This document shows positions 35,839 to 45,520 of a DNA stretch of 64,000 nucleotides, in pieces (position 1 is the stretch's first letter; the number at the start of each line of letters is the position of its first letter). Source of the DNA: Rhizobium sp. C1. Its GTDB lineage: Bacteria; Pseudomonadota; Alphaproteobacteria; Rhizobiales; Rhizobiaceae. The DNA lies in NCBI RefSeq assembly GCF_021026335.1, contig NZ_JAJNCY010000006.1, forward strand, positions 1 to 64,000, in the 5' to 3' direction. The notes beneath the pieces were generated by a model. That model was not told the origin of the DNA and did not search any database. It saw only the letters and a program-made list of their open reading frames with translations. The position numbers and the translations under genes are program-made.

Positions 35839-36822
35839 ATGATCCGACTCTTTGAGCGCTCGAAGAAGCGCGAATTCTCCTCGCTCAGCGAAGCTGAAAT
35901 CCTGGCGCTGGCCATCTCCTCCGAAGAGGACGATGCGCGCATTTACATGGCCTATGCCGACAAGCTGCGGGCGCAATATCCGCAATCGGCCAAGGTGTTC
36001 GACGACATGGCGGATGTGGAGAACACCCATCGCCGCATGCTGATCGACATGTTCGAGAGCCGTTTCGGCAAGCGCATTCCGCTGATCCGCCGCGAACATG
36101 TGCGCGGTTTCTACGAGCGCTCGCCCGACTGGTTGATGGAGACGAAGTCGCTCGATGACATGCGCGACGAAGCCGAGCGCATGGAGCAGGGCGCCTATCG
36201 CTTCTATCTCGAGGCGCAGAAGCAGGCCCAGGATACCGGCATCCGCAAGCTGCTGGGCGATCTGGCGATTGCCGAACAGGCCCACAGCGATGTCGCCTCC
36301 ATGCTGGAAGACAGGCATCTGCCGGAAGACGCGCGCGAGGAGGAAAATGAGACGGCCCGCCGTCAATTCTTGCTGACCTATGTCCAGCCCGGGCTTGCCG
36401 GCCTCATGGACGGTTCCGTTTCCACGCTCGCTCCCATCTTCGCGGCGGCCTTCGCCACACAGGACACCACGCAGACCTTCCTCGTTGGCCTTTCGGCCTC
36501 GGTGGGTGCGGGCATTTCGATGGGCTTCACCGAAGCCGCCCATGACGACGGCAAGCTCTCCGGCCGTGGTTCGCCGATCAAGCGCGGTCTGGCCTCGGGC
36601 ATCATGACGGCGCTTGGCGGCCTCGGCCACACGCTGCCCTACCTGATCCCGAACTTCCTGACGGCGACGATCACCGCCATTGCCATCGTGTTCTTCGAGC
36701 TCTGGGCGATCGCCTTCATCCAGAACAAATACATGGACACGCCCTTCCTGCGCGCAGCCCTTCAGGTTGTCGTCGGTGGCGGGCTGGTGCTGGCTGCCGG
36801 TATCCTGATCGGCAACGCGTAA
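35839..36822 (+). CDS. mbfA: Membrane-bound ferritin-like iron exporter MbfA
   Basis: A 327-residue two-domain protein. The N-terminal ferritin-like/rubrerythrin domain (about residues 10-160) has iron ligands in LAISSEEDDARIYMAYADKL, DVENTHRRMLIDM and IAEQAHSDVASML. The C-terminal VIT1/CCC1-like membrane domain has GLAGLMDGSVSTLAPIFAAAF and GISMGFTEAAHDDG. MbfA exports iron and protects against peroxide in Agrobacterium and Bradyrhizobium. ATG 35839 is chosen because AAAAAGGA precedes it at nine bases. Confidence 0.92.
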   Translation: MIRLFERSKKREFSSLSEAEILALAISSEEDDARIYMAYADKLRAQYPQSAKVFDDMADVENTHRRMLIDMFESRFGKRIPLIRREHVRGFYERSPDWLMETKSLDDMRDEAERMEQGAYRFYLEAQKQAQDTGIRKLLGDLAIAEQAHSDVASMLEDRHLPEDAREEENETARRQFLLTYVQPGLAGLMDGSVSTLAPIFAAAFATQDTTQTFLVGLSASVGAGISMGFTEAAHDDGKLSGRGSPIKRGLASGIMTALGGLGHTLPYLIPNFLTATITAIAIVFFELWAIAFIQNKYMDTPFLRAALQVVVGGGLVLAAGILIGNA

Positions 36823-36834
36823 GTCTGATATGTC

Positions 36835-36859
36835 GCAGCGCTTGAAAGTCAGGCGCTGC
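36835..36859. terminator. Hairpin between convergent mbfA and DMT transporter genes
   Basis: GCAGCGC (36835-36841) pairs with GCGCTGC (36853-36859) across an 11-base loop and includes the stop of the minus-strand gene. There is no T-run, so it is a weak candidate for a shared terminator. Confidence 0.35.
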
Positions 36860-37739
36860 GTCTGGCCGCCACCACGCAGGCCACGACGGCGACGGTGATG
36901 GCAATCATCGCGTCGGAGATCGCTTCGCCGAGAAAAAGCGACGCGATGGCGAAGGAAAAGAAGGGCTGCGTGAGCTGCAGCAGGCCCACAGAGGCCGTGC
37001 CGCCCAGCGCCAGCCCACGATACCAGAAGACGAAGCCGACCAGCATGGCCATCAGTCCAGCATAGATCAGCCCCAGCCACGACGCCTCGTGCACGGCATG
37101 GAAATCTGCGGGCGCATAGAAGAACGATAGCGCCAGCATCAGCGGCATGCCGAGCACCAGCGCCCAGGAAATTGCCTGCCAGCCGCCCAGCCGCCGCGTC
37201 AGCTGCGCGCCCTCGGCATAGCCATAACCACAGACCGTCACGCCGATCAGCATGAAGAGATCCGGCAGCGAGAGCGCCAACCCGTTGGAGATGAAGGCAT
37301 AGCCGACCACCAGCGCGCTGCCGGCAACGGCAAAGAGCCAGAAGCGCGGTTTCGGCCGCTCGCCGCCGCGCAAGACGCCGAAAATGGCAGTCATAAGCGG
37401 CAATAGCCCGATGAACATCGTTCCATGCGCGGAAGGCACGAGCTGCAGTGAAAAGGCAATCATCAGCGGCCAGATCACCACGACGCCCAGCGTGACGCCG
37501 AGGAGCGGCAGGACATCGCGCCTCTCCGGCCGCTTCGCCTTCAGCGCGAAGAGCAGTGCCGCCCCCAGAGCGCCGGCGATCACTGCCCGCGTGCCGGTGA
37601 CGAAGACCGGGTCGAAATCCGCTACCGCCGCGCGCGTCGCCGGTAGCGAACCGGAAAACACGAGAACACCCAGAAAGCCGTAGATCAGGCCCTTGGTCCT
37701 GTCGCTGACGGCCGGTGCGGTGATGGCGATATCGGTCAT
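36849..37739 (-). CDS. EamA-family (DMT superfamily) exporter
   Basis: A 296-residue inner-membrane protein with about ten hydrophobic helices in two EamA repeats: GLIYGFLGVLVFSGSLPATR in the first, and LIYAGLMAMLVGFVFWYRGL with ASLFLGEAISDAMIAI in the second. The start MTDIAITAPAVSD is at 37739. It is divergent from a MocR-type regulator, an arrangement typical of a regulator and its transporter target. The substrate is unknown, probably an amino acid or related metabolite. Confidence 0.85.
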   Translation of the reverse strand: MTDIAITAPAVSDRTKGLIYGFLGVLVFSGSLPATRAAVADFDPVFVTGTRAVIAGALGAALLFALKAKRPERRDVLPLLGVTLGVVVIWPLMIAFSLQLVPSAHGTMFIGLLPLMTAIFGVLRGGERPKPRFWLFAVAGSALVVGYAFISNGLALSLPDLFMLIGVTVCGYGYAEGAQLTRRLGGWQAISWALVLGMPLMLALSFFYAPADFHAVHEASWLGLIYAGLMAMLVGFVFWYRGLALGGTASVGLLQLTQPFFSFAIASLFLGEAISDAMIAITVAVVACVVAARRSA

Positions 37740-37801
37740 GGCAAATCTCCTTGTTTGCCTGAAGTGCCGGAAAACTCGCCATCCGCAAAGACACAGTTGA
37801 A

Positions 37802-37842
37802 TACAGTTTTTAGAAACTGTACTGATACGAAAATAGGTACAG
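37802..37842. promoter_or_regulatory. Inverted repeats in the DMT-MocR divergent promoter
   Basis: TACAGTTT-TTAG-AAACTGTA (37802-37821) is a perfect 8-bp inverted repeat. CTGTAC (37817-37822) and GTACAG (37837-37842) form a second, 14 bases apart. They lie just upstream of the MocR start and are candidate operators for it. Confidence 0.55.
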
Positions 37843-37853
37843 AGGGGTGGGCG

Positions 37854-39242
37854 ATGGCGTCGGGACAATGCGAAAAGGTGATGACCCTCATCCGCGAGCG
37901 GATTTCCGCCCGCACGCTGCTGCCGGGCGAGAAGCTGCCTTCCGTGCGCAGCCTTGCCGCGACCACCGGCATTTCCAAGTCCACCGTGGTCGAGGCCTAT
38001 GACCGGCTGGCGGCGAGCGGTCTCATCGAGCCGCGGCGCGGCGCGGGTTTCTTTGTCGGCAGCCAGCCGGTTCCGCATTCGCTGAAGTCTGTCGCGCGCC
38101 CCATTGAGCGCGCCATCGACCCGCTCTGGATGTCGCGTCAGGCGCTGGAGCCGCGCCCCGGCATGCTGTCGCCCGGCTGCGGCTGGCTTCCGGAAAGCTG
38201 GATGCCGCAGGAAATCATCGCCAAGGCGATGCGCAATCTGGCCCGCACCGGCGGCGCGATGCTCACCGATTATTCCGAACCGAAGGGCTTGGCGCCTCTG
38301 CGCCAGCTGATCGCCCGGCGTCTGGCGGCCCGCGAGATCAAGGCGGGCGCTGAAGAGGTGATCATGGCCGATTCCGCCTCGTCTGCGCTCGATCTGGTTC
38401 TACGCTTCCTGACCGAACCCGGCGACACGATCCTGGTCGACGATCCCTGCTACTTCAACTTCCTCGCGGGGCTCCGCGCCAACCGGCTGCGCGTCGTCTC
38501 TGTTCCCTTCGGCCTCGGAGGGCCGGATGTCGAGGCCTTCGCGCATCTGGCCGAAACCGAGCGGCCGCGGCTTTATCTCACCAATGCCGGCCTGCATAAC
38601 CCGACCGGCTGGAAGCTCTCGGCCGTCACCGCGCACAAGGTGCTCAAGCTCGCGGAGCGCCACGATCTGCTGATCATCGAGGACGATATCTTCGGCGATC
38701 TCGAGGGCGAGCCGGCCCCGCGTTATGCCGCCATGGACGGGCTGGATCGCGTCATCGTCATCGGCAGCTTTTCGAAGACGCTCTCAGCGGCCTTCCGGGC
38801 TGGCTATGTGGCGCTTCGATCCGATTGGGCGGAGGATTTCACCGATTTCCGCATCGCCAGCCGCTTCGGCGGCAACCAGATGGCGGAGGCGCTGGTGCAT
38901 GCCGTGCTTTCGGATAGCGCCTATCGCCGGCATCTCGACGGCCTGCGCAACCGGCTGATAGCAAGCGGCGATGCGGTGGCGCGCGAGCTTCAGGCGCTCG
39001 GCTTCGAGCTGCTCAATCCGGCGTTGGGTGGCTTCTTCCTCTGGTGCCGCTTGCCGGATGGGCTGGAGGTTACCGCTCTCTCCAAGGCCGCGCTTGTGCA
39101 TGGCCTCGTTGTCGCGCCCGGCAATGTCTTCAGCCAGTCCGGCAGCGCATCGAATCTCATGCGCTTCAACGTCGCGCAATGCGATGACGATCAGGTTTTC
39201 AGCCTGTTGCAGCAGGTCGTTGCAGAGGCTCGCAAAATGTGA
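37854..39242 (+). CDS. MocR-type GntR regulator with aminotransferase domain
   Basis: A 462-residue regulator. The GntR winged helix spans about residues 1-75 (LLPGEKLPSVRSLAATTGIS, KSTVVEAYDRLAASGLIEPR). A fold-type I PLP domain follows, with NAGLHNPTGW, IIEDDIFGDLE and the PLP lysine in IGSFSKTLSAAFRAGYV. ATG 37854 begins MASGQCEKVMTLIRERI; the upstream in-frame extension overlaps the operators and is not family-like. It probably controls itself and the divergent exporter in response to a PLP-reactive amine. Confidence 0.9.
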   Translation: MASGQCEKVMTLIRERISARTLLPGEKLPSVRSLAATTGISKSTVVEAYDRLAASGLIEPRRGAGFFVGSQPVPHSLKSVARPIERAIDPLWMSRQALEPRPGMLSPGCGWLPESWMPQEIIAKAMRNLARTGGAMLTDYSEPKGLAPLRQLIARRLAAREIKAGAEEVIMADSASSALDLVLRFLTEPGDTILVDDPCYFNFLAGLRANRLRVVSVPFGLGGPDVEAFAHLAETERPRLYLTNAGLHNPTGWKLSAVTAHKVLKLAERHDLLIIEDDIFGDLEGEPAPRYAAMDGLDRVIVIGSFSKTLSAAFRAGYVALRSDWAEDFTDFRIASRFGGNQMAEALVHAVLSDSAYRRHLDGLRNRLIASGDAVARELQALGFELLNPALGGFFLWCRLPDGLEVTALSKAALVHGLVVAPGNVFSQSGSASNLMRFNVAQCDDDQVFSLLQQVVAEARKM

Positions 39243-39271
39243 GGGCCGCCATGTCCCCACAGGCGGCCCTC
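39241..39271 (+). terminator. Hairpin terminator after the MocR gene
   Basis: A perfect 10-bp stem, GAGGGCCGCC / GGCGGCCCTC (39241-39250 and 39262-39271), begins within the stop codon context. No clear T-run follows, so termination may be Rho-assisted or the structure may stabilise the 3' end. Confidence 0.55.
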
Positions 39272-39318
39272 GATCACGTCCTTCCCCCTCCAGAAAAGGA
39301 CGCTAAAAATCCTCTGAT

Positions 39319-39924
39319 TTACTTTCGTAGCGAGCCGACGAGAACGTCGCCGCCATTCTCGATCGTCACCCACTGGCCGGAATTGGCTGCCGATTGACGC
39401 TTGAGATAGTGATAGGGCGTATCCGTCCAGAGCTTCACTTCGTTGTCGAGATTGTCGAGAATGTAATCGCCCTGCGCAGTGCGCACGGTCAGCACGGCAT
39501 GGCCCTCGCCATCCGGCTTGCGAACCACCGTGATCAGCAGCGTGTTGACCGGAAAGCCCTTCTCGATCAGCATCTTGCGCTTCAGGAGAACAAAGTCCTC
39601 GCAATCGCCCGCATCGACCGGATAGGCCCAGACTTCGTCGCGGCCATAAAGCTCCATGTCGGTCATCGGCACGATGGTCGAGTTGACGTGATAATTGACC
39701 TCGCGGATCGTCTGCCAGCCGAAGCTGGTGAGCTTCGGCGCGGTCTGATCCGAAGACTTCACGCTGCACTCGTCCTGATGGCTCTGGCAGAATTCATAAT
39801 GGCCGATCGGCTGCGACGTGACCGCCCCCGTGCGCATGAAAACAGGCGCAACACCGGTCGCATGGGCAGCCGAAGCCAGTGTCACTGCCACGGCCAAGAA
39901 CGCAAAACCAAGCCTGAATGCCAT
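39319..39924 (-). CDS. Bacterial transglutaminase-like cysteine proteinase (BTLCP)
   Basis: A 201-residue exported protein. The signal peptide is MAFRLGFAFLAVAVTLASAAHA. The papain-like triad is Cys in PVDAGDCEDFVLLKRKML, His in GEGHAVLTVRT and Asp in DYILDNLDNEV. Proteins of this group act in the periplasm, in some bacteria (LapG) on adhesins. A CtrA-like site precedes the gene. Confidence 0.85.
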   Translation of the reverse strand: MAFRLGFAFLAVAVTLASAAHATGVAPVFMRTGAVTSQPIGHYEFCQSHQDECSVKSSDQTAPKLTSFGWQTIREVNYHVNSTIVPMTDMELYGRDEVWAYPVDAGDCEDFVLLKRKMLIEKGFPVNTLLITVVRKPDGEGHAVLTVRTAQGDYILDNLDNEVKLWTDTPYHYLKRQSAANSGQWVTIENGGDVLVGSLRK

Positions 39925-39943
39925 CGCGGGAACCCTTCAATTC

Positions 39944-39958
39944 TTAACAAACAGTTAA
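39944..39958. promoter_or_regulatory. Candidate CtrA binding site
   Basis: TTAA-CAAACAG-TTAA matches the CtrA consensus TTAA-N7-TTAA exactly. It lies 20-34 bases upstream of the BTLCP start codon, suggesting cell-cycle control. Confidence 0.5.
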
Positions 39959-40040
39959 GAACCTGGTGCGCGAAGAGTCAATTCTGAGGCTTAGGGGCTC
40001 CCGCCTTTCTTGGAGACATGGTTAAAATTGCAACGAATTG

Positions 40041-40832
40041 TTAACCATGATCTCCTGGCAGGAGAGCCTCCAGCGCGCGCCGCATCAGCGCCAGATCCTC
40101 CGGTCGCGACAGGCGATGATCGCCATCCTTGACGAGGCTGATGACGACATCGTCGGCCGGCAGATGCTCGACCAGCTTCATCGCATGCCGCCACGGAACG
40201 TCGGGATCCTGCATGCCCTGCAGGATATGCACAGGGCAGCCGGTCTCTATGATGCCGGTCAGCACCCTATTCGCCCTGCCATCATCCATCAGCTTGGCCG
40301 TGAAGATGTTCGGCTCGGGAGAATATTCCGAATGCTCTTCGAAATAGCCTTTCTCGGCAAGGCTCTGACGCTCTGTCTCACCCAGCGACGGCTCGATGAG
40401 ATCGATTGTGAAATCGGGTGCCGGCGCGATCAGCACCATGCCTTCGACGATGGCCGTCTCGCGCTTCCGCAGTTCCGCCACCGCGCGCAGCGCAATCCAG
40501 CCGCCCATGGAGGAGCCGACGAGGATGAGGCGCATGAACCCGGCATGCACAATGATCGCCAGCGCCTCTTCCAGCCAGCGCGAGATCGTGCCGTCGCGAA
40601 ATTCACCGCCCGACTCACCATGGCCGGAATAATCGAGGCGGAGACACGCAAGTCCCTTCTCGCGGGCAAAGCTTTCCAGCTCCAGCGCCTTCGTCCCCTT
40701 CATGTCGGAGCGGTAGCCGCCGAGCCAGACGAGCGCCGGCCTGTCCTTCGGCCCACCGCTCAGACGCCAGGCGATGTCGCGGGCGTCTGCGCCTTTTCCA
40801 ACGCTCAGGAAATGGGGTTTTTCGTCTGCCAT
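40041..40832 (-). CDS. Alpha/beta hydrolase
   Basis: A 263-residue serine hydrolase. The oxyanion region is LVWLGGYRSDMKGTKA, LRLDYSGHGESGG comes next, and the nucleophile elbow is LVGSSMGGWIAL. The acid is in GMQDPDVPW and the His in KDGDHRLSRPED. This resembles the ABHD10/palmitoyl-thioesterase-like group common in rhizobia. ATG 40832 (MADEKPHFLSVG) is preferred over an upstream codon. Confidence 0.85.
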   Translation of the reverse strand: MADEKPHFLSVGKGADARDIAWRLSGGPKDRPALVWLGGYRSDMKGTKALELESFAREKGLACLRLDYSGHGESGGEFRDGTISRWLEEALAIIVHAGFMRLILVGSSMGGWIALRAVAELRKRETAIVEGMVLIAPAPDFTIDLIEPSLGETERQSLAEKGYFEEHSEYSPEPNIFTAKLMDDGRANRVLTGIIETGCPVHILQGMQDPDVPWRHAMKLVEHLPADDVVISLVKDGDHRLSRPEDLALMRRALEALLPGDHG

Positions 40833-41004
40833 CGCACGTCTCCGATAGAATTTATGACGGACATACAACAGATTCGACGAAATAAGCACAGATGGTGATT
40901 TTTCCCGAGAACCATGCTATTGACTCGCACACGTGAAAGCACACATTGCAGCGGACACAAATCCCTGCGCACGTTTTCTGGAAACAATTGAGGAGAATAC
41001 GACC

Positions 41005-41541
41005 ATTCGCAGACCATTCAAAGCCGACGCCCCCGTAAAGGACGGGCCTCGCGCCAACCGGGAAATTCGCCTGCCCCGCATTCAGCTCATCAATGAAGAA
41101 GGCGAGAACCTGGGCATCGTGCCCACGGACGAGGCGTTGAAGATGGCAGAGGAGGCGGGATTGGATCTCGTCGAGATCTCGCCGAATTCTGAACCGCCGG
41201 TCTGCAAGATCCTCGACCTCGGCAAGCTGAAATACGCCAACCAGAAGAAGGCGGCCGAAGCGCGCAAGAAGCAGAAGATCGTCGAGATCAAGGAAATCAA
41301 GATGCGCCCCAACATCGACACCCATGACTATGAGGTGAAGATGAAGGCCATGAACCGCTTCTTCGAAGAAGGCGACAAGGTCAAGGTGACGCTCCGTTTC
41401 CGCGGCCGCGAAATGGCGCATATGGAACTCGGCATGAAACTGCTGATGCAGGTCAAGGAAGACACCGTCGAGATCGCCAAGGTCGAAGCCGAGCCGAAGC
41501 TCGAAGGCCGCCAGATGATGATGGTTCTCGCGCCGAAGTGA
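41005..41541 (+). CDS. infC: Translation initiation factor IF-3 (AUU start)
   Basis: 178 residues. [20 protein letters not shown] starts the rhizobial form. [20 protein letters not shown] and the C-domain [20 protein letters not shown] are diagnostic. The start is ATT at 41005, with AGGAG at 40991-40995 nine bases upstream. No ATG or GTG fits the family N-terminus. A rare AUU start allows IF-3 to repress its own translation, as in E. coli infC. Followed by a good terminator. Confidence 0.95.
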   Translation: MRRPFKADAPVKDGPRANREIRLPRIQLINEEGENLGIVPTDEALKMAEEAGLDLVEISPNSEPPVCKILDLGKLKYANQKKAAEARKKQKIVEIKEIKMRPNIDTHDYEVKMKAMNRFFEEGDKVKVTLRFRGREMAHMELGMKLLMQVKEDTVEIAKVEAEPKLEGRQMMMVLAPK

Positions 41542-41571
41542 GCGCGAGCCGTTCTGATCAACAGATCAAAG

Positions 41572-41596
41572 AAGCCGTCCATTGGGCGGCTTTTTT
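41572..41596 (+). terminator. Rho-independent terminator of infC
   Basis: AAGCCGTCC-ATT-GGGCGGCTT (41572-41592) forms a 9-bp stem with one G-T wobble and runs into a T-stretch. Confidence 0.88.
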
Positions 41597-41674
41597 GTTG
41601 TCCGCTGGCTGGCACAATCGTCGCATATCGGATGTTATGCGTATATGAGCCACAGAGAATAGAAGGGAAAGCCC

Positions 41675-42232
41675 ATGACGAAACTGATCGGTATTTCGGG
41701 AAGCCTGCGCAAGGGCTCGTTAAACTCGGCACTCCTGCGCGCCGCCACCGGCCTGATGCCGGAGGGCGCGGAACTTGAGATCGGCACGATCCGTGGCATC
41801 CCGCTCTATGACGGCGATGTCGAAGCCGAAAGCGGCATTCCCGAAGCCGTCACCGTGCTGAAGGAGAAGATCATCGCCGCCGATGGGCTGCTGCTCGTCA
41901 CGCCCGAATACAACAACTCCATCCCGGGCGTCTTCAAGAATGCCATCGACTGGCTTTCCCGTGGCCCCGGCGGCGCCAGCATCGCCTTCCGCAAGAAGCC
42001 CATCGCCATCATCGGCGCTTCCCCCGGCGGCTTCGGCACCATCCTCTCCCAAAACGCCTGGCTCCCCATCATGCGCACCTTCGGTGCGGACTTGTGGATG
42101 GATGGCCGGTTGTTGGTGTCGCATGCGGACAAGGTGTTCGACGGTGAGGGGGCGCTTGTCGATGAGAAGGTGAAGGAGCAGCTCGCAGGGTTCCTCAAGG
42201 GGTTTGCGGAGCATGTGGCGGGGCGGAAGTAG
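41675..42232 (+). CDS. NADPH-dependent FMN reductase
   Basis: A 185-residue flavodoxin-fold reductase. ISGSLRKGSLNSALLRAA is the FMN phosphate loop, and TPEYNNSIPGVFKNAIDWLSR is the family signature. It reduces FMN or quinone/azo substrates with NADPH, probably in the cytoplasm. Monocistronic between the infC terminator and a palindromic repeat. Confidence 0.88.
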   Translation: MTKLIGISGSLRKGSLNSALLRAATGLMPEGAELEIGTIRGIPLYDGDVEAESGIPEAVTVLKEKIIAADGLLLVTPEYNNSIPGVFKNAIDWLSRGPGGASIAFRKKPIAIIGASPGGFGTILSQNAWLPIMRTFGADLWMDGRLLVSHADKVFDGEGALVDEKVKEQLAGFLKGFAEHVAGRK

Positions 42233-42281
42233 GTGAGCGGCTTCCATTTTGCTTGTGGGACGCGACGCGGATAACCCCACA

Positions 42282-42412
42282 CTCCGTCATGCCGGACTTG
42301 ATCCGGCATCCAGTGCGCGATGTCTATCGCGCAGGAAACTCTCGAGAGTCGCGGATCGGATGTGAAGGGTCCTTTCAGCCCGCAGACCCGGATCAAGTCC
42401 GGGATGACGGAG
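42282..42412. repeat. RIME-like palindromic intergenic element
   Basis: A 131-bp element whose 26-bp ends are inverted repeats matching at 24 positions: CTCCGTCATGCCGGACTTG at one end and CAAGTCCGGGATGACGGAG at the other. A second smaller palindrome (GCGCGATGTCTATCGCGC) lies inside. It resembles the mosaic elements described in rhizobia (RIME); the family name is my inference. Confidence 0.7.
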
Positions 42413-42440
42413 GATAGGGGAACGCCCTCCTCCCACAAAC

Positions 42441-42471
42441 AAAAAAATCCCCGGCGTCGCCACCGGGGATT
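42441..42471 (-). terminator. Rho-independent terminator of pntAB
   Basis: On the minus strand AATCCCCGG-(8-base loop)-CCGGGGATT is followed by seven T (complement of 42441-42447). Strong stem directly after pntB. Confidence 0.9.
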
Positions 42472-42496
42472 TCAAACTCTCACGCCAAACCCAAAC

Positions 42497-43930
42497 TCAA
42501 TTGATCAACGGCAGCAGCTTGTTGATCGAGTCCTTCGCATCGCCGTAATACATGCGCGTGTTGTCCTTGTAGAACAGCGGGTTCTCGATGCCCGAGTAAC
42601 CCGTGCCCTGGCCGCGCTTGGAAACGAACACCTGCTTCGCCTTCCAGACTTCCAGAACCGGCATGCCGGCGATCGGGGAGTTGGGGTCTTCCTGAGCGGC
42701 CGGGTTGACGATGTCGTTGGAGCCGATGACGATGACGACATCCGTGTTCGGGAAGTCCTCGTTGATCTCGTCCATTTCTAGGACAATATCATAGGGAACC
42801 TTGGCTTCGGCGAGCAGCACGTTCATGTGGCCCGGCAGGCGGCCGGCGACCGGGTGGATCGCGAAGCGCACTTCTTTGCCGGCGGCACGCAGCTTGCGTG
42901 TGAGTTCGGAAACCGCCCCTTGAGCCTGCGCCACCGCCATGCCGTAGCCCGGCACGATGATCACCGAGTCCGCATCGTTGAGCGCAGCGGCCACGCCTTC
43001 CGTATCGATGGCGACCTGTTCGCCCTCGACCGCCATCGCCGGACCCGTCGTGCCGCCAAAGCCGCCGAGGATGACCGAGATGAAGGAGCGGTTCATCGCC
43101 TTGCACATGATGTAGGAGAGGATCGCGCCCGAAGAGCCCACCAGCGCGCCGACGACGATCAGCAGGTCGTTCGACAGCGAGAAGCCGATAGCCGCAGCCG
43201 CCCAGCCCGAATAGGAGTTCAGCATCGACACCACCACCGGCATGTCGGCGCCGCCGATGCCCATGATCAGGTGATAGCCGATGAAGAGCGCGGCCAGCGT
43301 CATGATGACGATGGCAAGCGTCGAACCGGACGAGAGATAGACGAAGAGCATGGCGAGCGAAATGATCGCCGCCGCCGCGTTCAGCACATGGCCGCCCGGC
43401 AGCTTCTTCGCCTTGCCATCCACCTTGCCGGCGAGCTTGCCGAAGGCGATGATCGAGCCGGTGAAGGTCACGGCACCGATGAAGATGCCGAGAAAGGTCT
43501 CAACGCGCAGGATGTTGATCTCGACCGGGGTCTTGTGCGCGATGACGGCGGCAAAGCCGGTCAGCGCATGACGCGTTGCCTCATCCATCCCTGCGATGCG
43601 GATGAGCTCGATATGCGTGTTGAAGCCGATCAGCACGGCTGCAAGACCGACGAGCGAATGCATGGCCGCAACCAGCTGCGGCATTTCGGTCATCTGTACG
43701 CGCTGGGCGACGACCCAGCCGATCGCGCCGCCGATGACGATCATCACCAGCGAAATCAGCCAGTTGCCCGCACCGGGACCATAGAGCGTCGCGAGAACCG
43801 CGAGCGCCATGCCGACAATGCCATACCAGACCGCGCGCTTGGCGCTTTCCTGGCCGGACAGTCCGCCAAGCGACTGGATGAAGAGGACAGCCGCGACCAC
43901 ATAGGCCGCCGTGGTAAATCCGTATTCCAT
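42497..43930 (-). CDS. pntB: NAD(P) transhydrogenase subunit beta
   Basis: The 477-residue membrane subunit. About nine transmembrane helices in the first 270 residues ([37 protein letters not shown]) precede the NADP(H)-binding dIII domain with [35 protein letters not shown] and the C-terminal [16 protein letters not shown]. It couples proton flow to NADPH formation. Follows pntA by 15 bp. Confidence 0.96.
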   Translation of the reverse strand: MEYGFTTAAYVVAAVLFIQSLGGLSGQESAKRAVWYGIVGMALAVLATLYGPGAGNWLISLVMIVIGGAIGWVVAQRVQMTEMPQLVAAMHSLVGLAAVLIGFNTHIELIRIAGMDEATRHALTGFAAVIAHKTPVEINILRVETFLGIFIGAVTFTGSIIAFGKLAGKVDGKAKKLPGGHVLNAAAAIISLAMLFVYLSSGSTLAIVIMTLAALFIGYHLIMGIGGADMPVVVSMLNSYSGWAAAAIGFSLSNDLLIVVGALVGSSGAILSYIMCKAMNRSFISVILGGFGGTTGPAMAVEGEQVAIDTEGVAAALNDADSVIIVPGYGMAVAQAQGAVSELTRKLRAAGKEVRFAIHPVAGRLPGHMNVLLAEAKVPYDIVLEMDEINEDFPNTDVVIVIGSNDIVNPAAQEDPNSPIAGMPVLEVWKAKQVFVSKRGQGTGYSGIENPLFYKDNTRMYYGDAKDSINKLLPLIN

Positions 43931-43945
43931 GGCTCGACCCTCCCC

Positions 43946-45520
43946 TTAAGACTTCTGGAACATGGCGAGCATGCGCCGGGTGACCATGAAGCCACCGAAA
44001 ATGTTGATCCCCGCCATGAACACGGAGAGGGCGCCCAGCAACGCCACCAGCCAGCTTCCCGAGCCGATCTGCATCAGCGCACCGAGAATGATGATGGAGG
44101 AAATCGCGTTGGTCACGGCCATCAGCGGCGTGTGCAGCGAATGCGACACGTTCCAGATGACCTGGAAGCCGACGAAGCAGGAGAGCACGAAGACGATGAA
44201 ATGCGACATGAAGCTGGCCGGCGCGAAGAGTCCGGCGAGCAGGATCAGCGCCCCGCCGACGACCAGCAGGCCGACCTGCTGCTTCGTTTGCGCCTTGAAG
44301 GCGGCAGCTTCGGCTGCACGCTTTTCTTCCGGCGTCAACTCCTTGGCCTTTTCCTTCGGCTTCTGCGCCGCGATCGCCTGGATCTTCGGCGGCGGAGGCG
44401 GGAAGGTAATCTCGCCCTGATAGGTGACGGTCGCGCCGCGGATCACGTCGTCTTCCATGTTGTGGAAGAGCGCGCCATCCTTCTTCGGCGTCAGGTCCGT
44501 CATCATGTGGCGGATGTTGGTCGAATAGAGCGTCGAGGACTGCGCGGCCATGCGGCTCGGGAAGTCCGTGTAGCCGATCACGGTCACGCCATTGTCGGAG
44601 ACGACCTTCTGGTCCGGAACCGTCAGGTCGCAATTGCCGCCGCGCTCGGCAGCAAGGTCGACGATGACCGAGCCGGGCTTCATCATCGCCACCATGTCGG
44701 CAAGCCAGAGCTTCGGCGCATCGCGGCCGGGGATCAGCGCCGTCGAGATGACGATGTCGATGTCCGGCGCGATCTCGCGGAACTTCTTCAACTGTGCCTC
44801 GCGGAATTCCGGCGAGGAGGGGGCCGCATAGCCACCCGTCGCCGCGCCATCCTGTGCGGGACCGGCAAAATCGAGGAAGACGAAATTCGCGCCCATGGAT
44901 TCGATCTGCTCGGCCACTTCCGGGCGAACGTCGAAGGCATAGGTGATCGCGCCGAGCGATACGGAGGTGCCGACAGCAGCAAGACCGGCCACGCCCGCAC
45001 CAATGACCAGAACCTTGGCCGGCGGGATCTTGCCGGCGGCGGTCACCTGGCCGGTGAAGAAGCGGCCGAAATTGTTGCCGGCCTCGATCACCGCGCGATA
45101 GCCGGCGATATTGGCCATGGAGGAGAGCGCATCCATCTTCTGGGCGCGCGAAATGCGCGGCACCATGTCCATGGCGATCACGTTGGCGCCCGTGCCCTTG
45201 GCCTGCTCCAGCAGGTCCTTGTTCTGCGCGGGGTAGAAGAAGGAGATCAGCGTCTTGCCGGGGGCGAGTTTGGAAACCTCGTCGGCCAGCGGCGGCCGCA
45301 CCTTGGCGATGACGTCGGCCTGCGCATAGAGCGCATCCGCCGTATCGACGACCGTCACGCCGGCGGCGCGATAGAGATCGTCCGAAAAGCCGGCGAGTTT
45401 GCCCGCGCCGCTTTCGATCGCGCATTGATATCCGAGTTTCTGCAGCTGGGTGGCGCTGTCTGGCGTCATCGCGACGCGCGCCTCTCCCTCAAGCCGTTCC
45501 CGTGGCGAACCGATCAACAT
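43946..45520 (-). CDS. pntA: NAD(P) transhydrogenase subunit alpha (fused form)
   Basis: 524 residues. The NAD-binding dI domain has [20 protein letters not shown] and [18 protein letters not shown] charged linker ([19 protein letters not shown]) leads to four C-terminal helices ([17 protein letters not shown] through [17 protein letters not shown]). This is the single-chain E. coli-like PntA rather than the split PntAA/PntAB found in some rhizobia. GGAGG precedes ATG 45520. First gene of pntAB. Confidence 0.96.
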   Translation of the reverse strand: MLIGSPRERLEGEARVAMTPDSATQLQKLGYQCAIESGAGKLAGFSDDLYRAAGVTVVDTADALYAQADVIAKVRPPLADEVSKLAPGKTLISFFYPAQNKDLLEQAKGTGANVIAMDMVPRISRAQKMDALSSMANIAGYRAVIEAGNNFGRFFTGQVTAAGKIPPAKVLVIGAGVAGLAAVGTSVSLGAITYAFDVRPEVAEQIESMGANFVFLDFAGPAQDGAATGGYAAPSSPEFREAQLKKFREIAPDIDIVISTALIPGRDAPKLWLADMVAMMKPGSVIVDLAAERGGNCDLTVPDQKVVSDNGVTVIGYTDFPSRMAAQSSTLYSTNIRHMMTDLTPKKDGALFHNMEDDVIRGATVTYQGEITFPPPPPKIQAIAAQKPKEKAKELTPEEKRAAEAAAFKAQTKQQVGLLVVGGALILLAGLFAPASFMSHFIVFVLSCFVGFQVIWNVSHSLHTPLMAVTNAISSIIILGALMQIGSGSWLVALLGALSVFMAGINIFGGFMVTRRMLAMFQKS

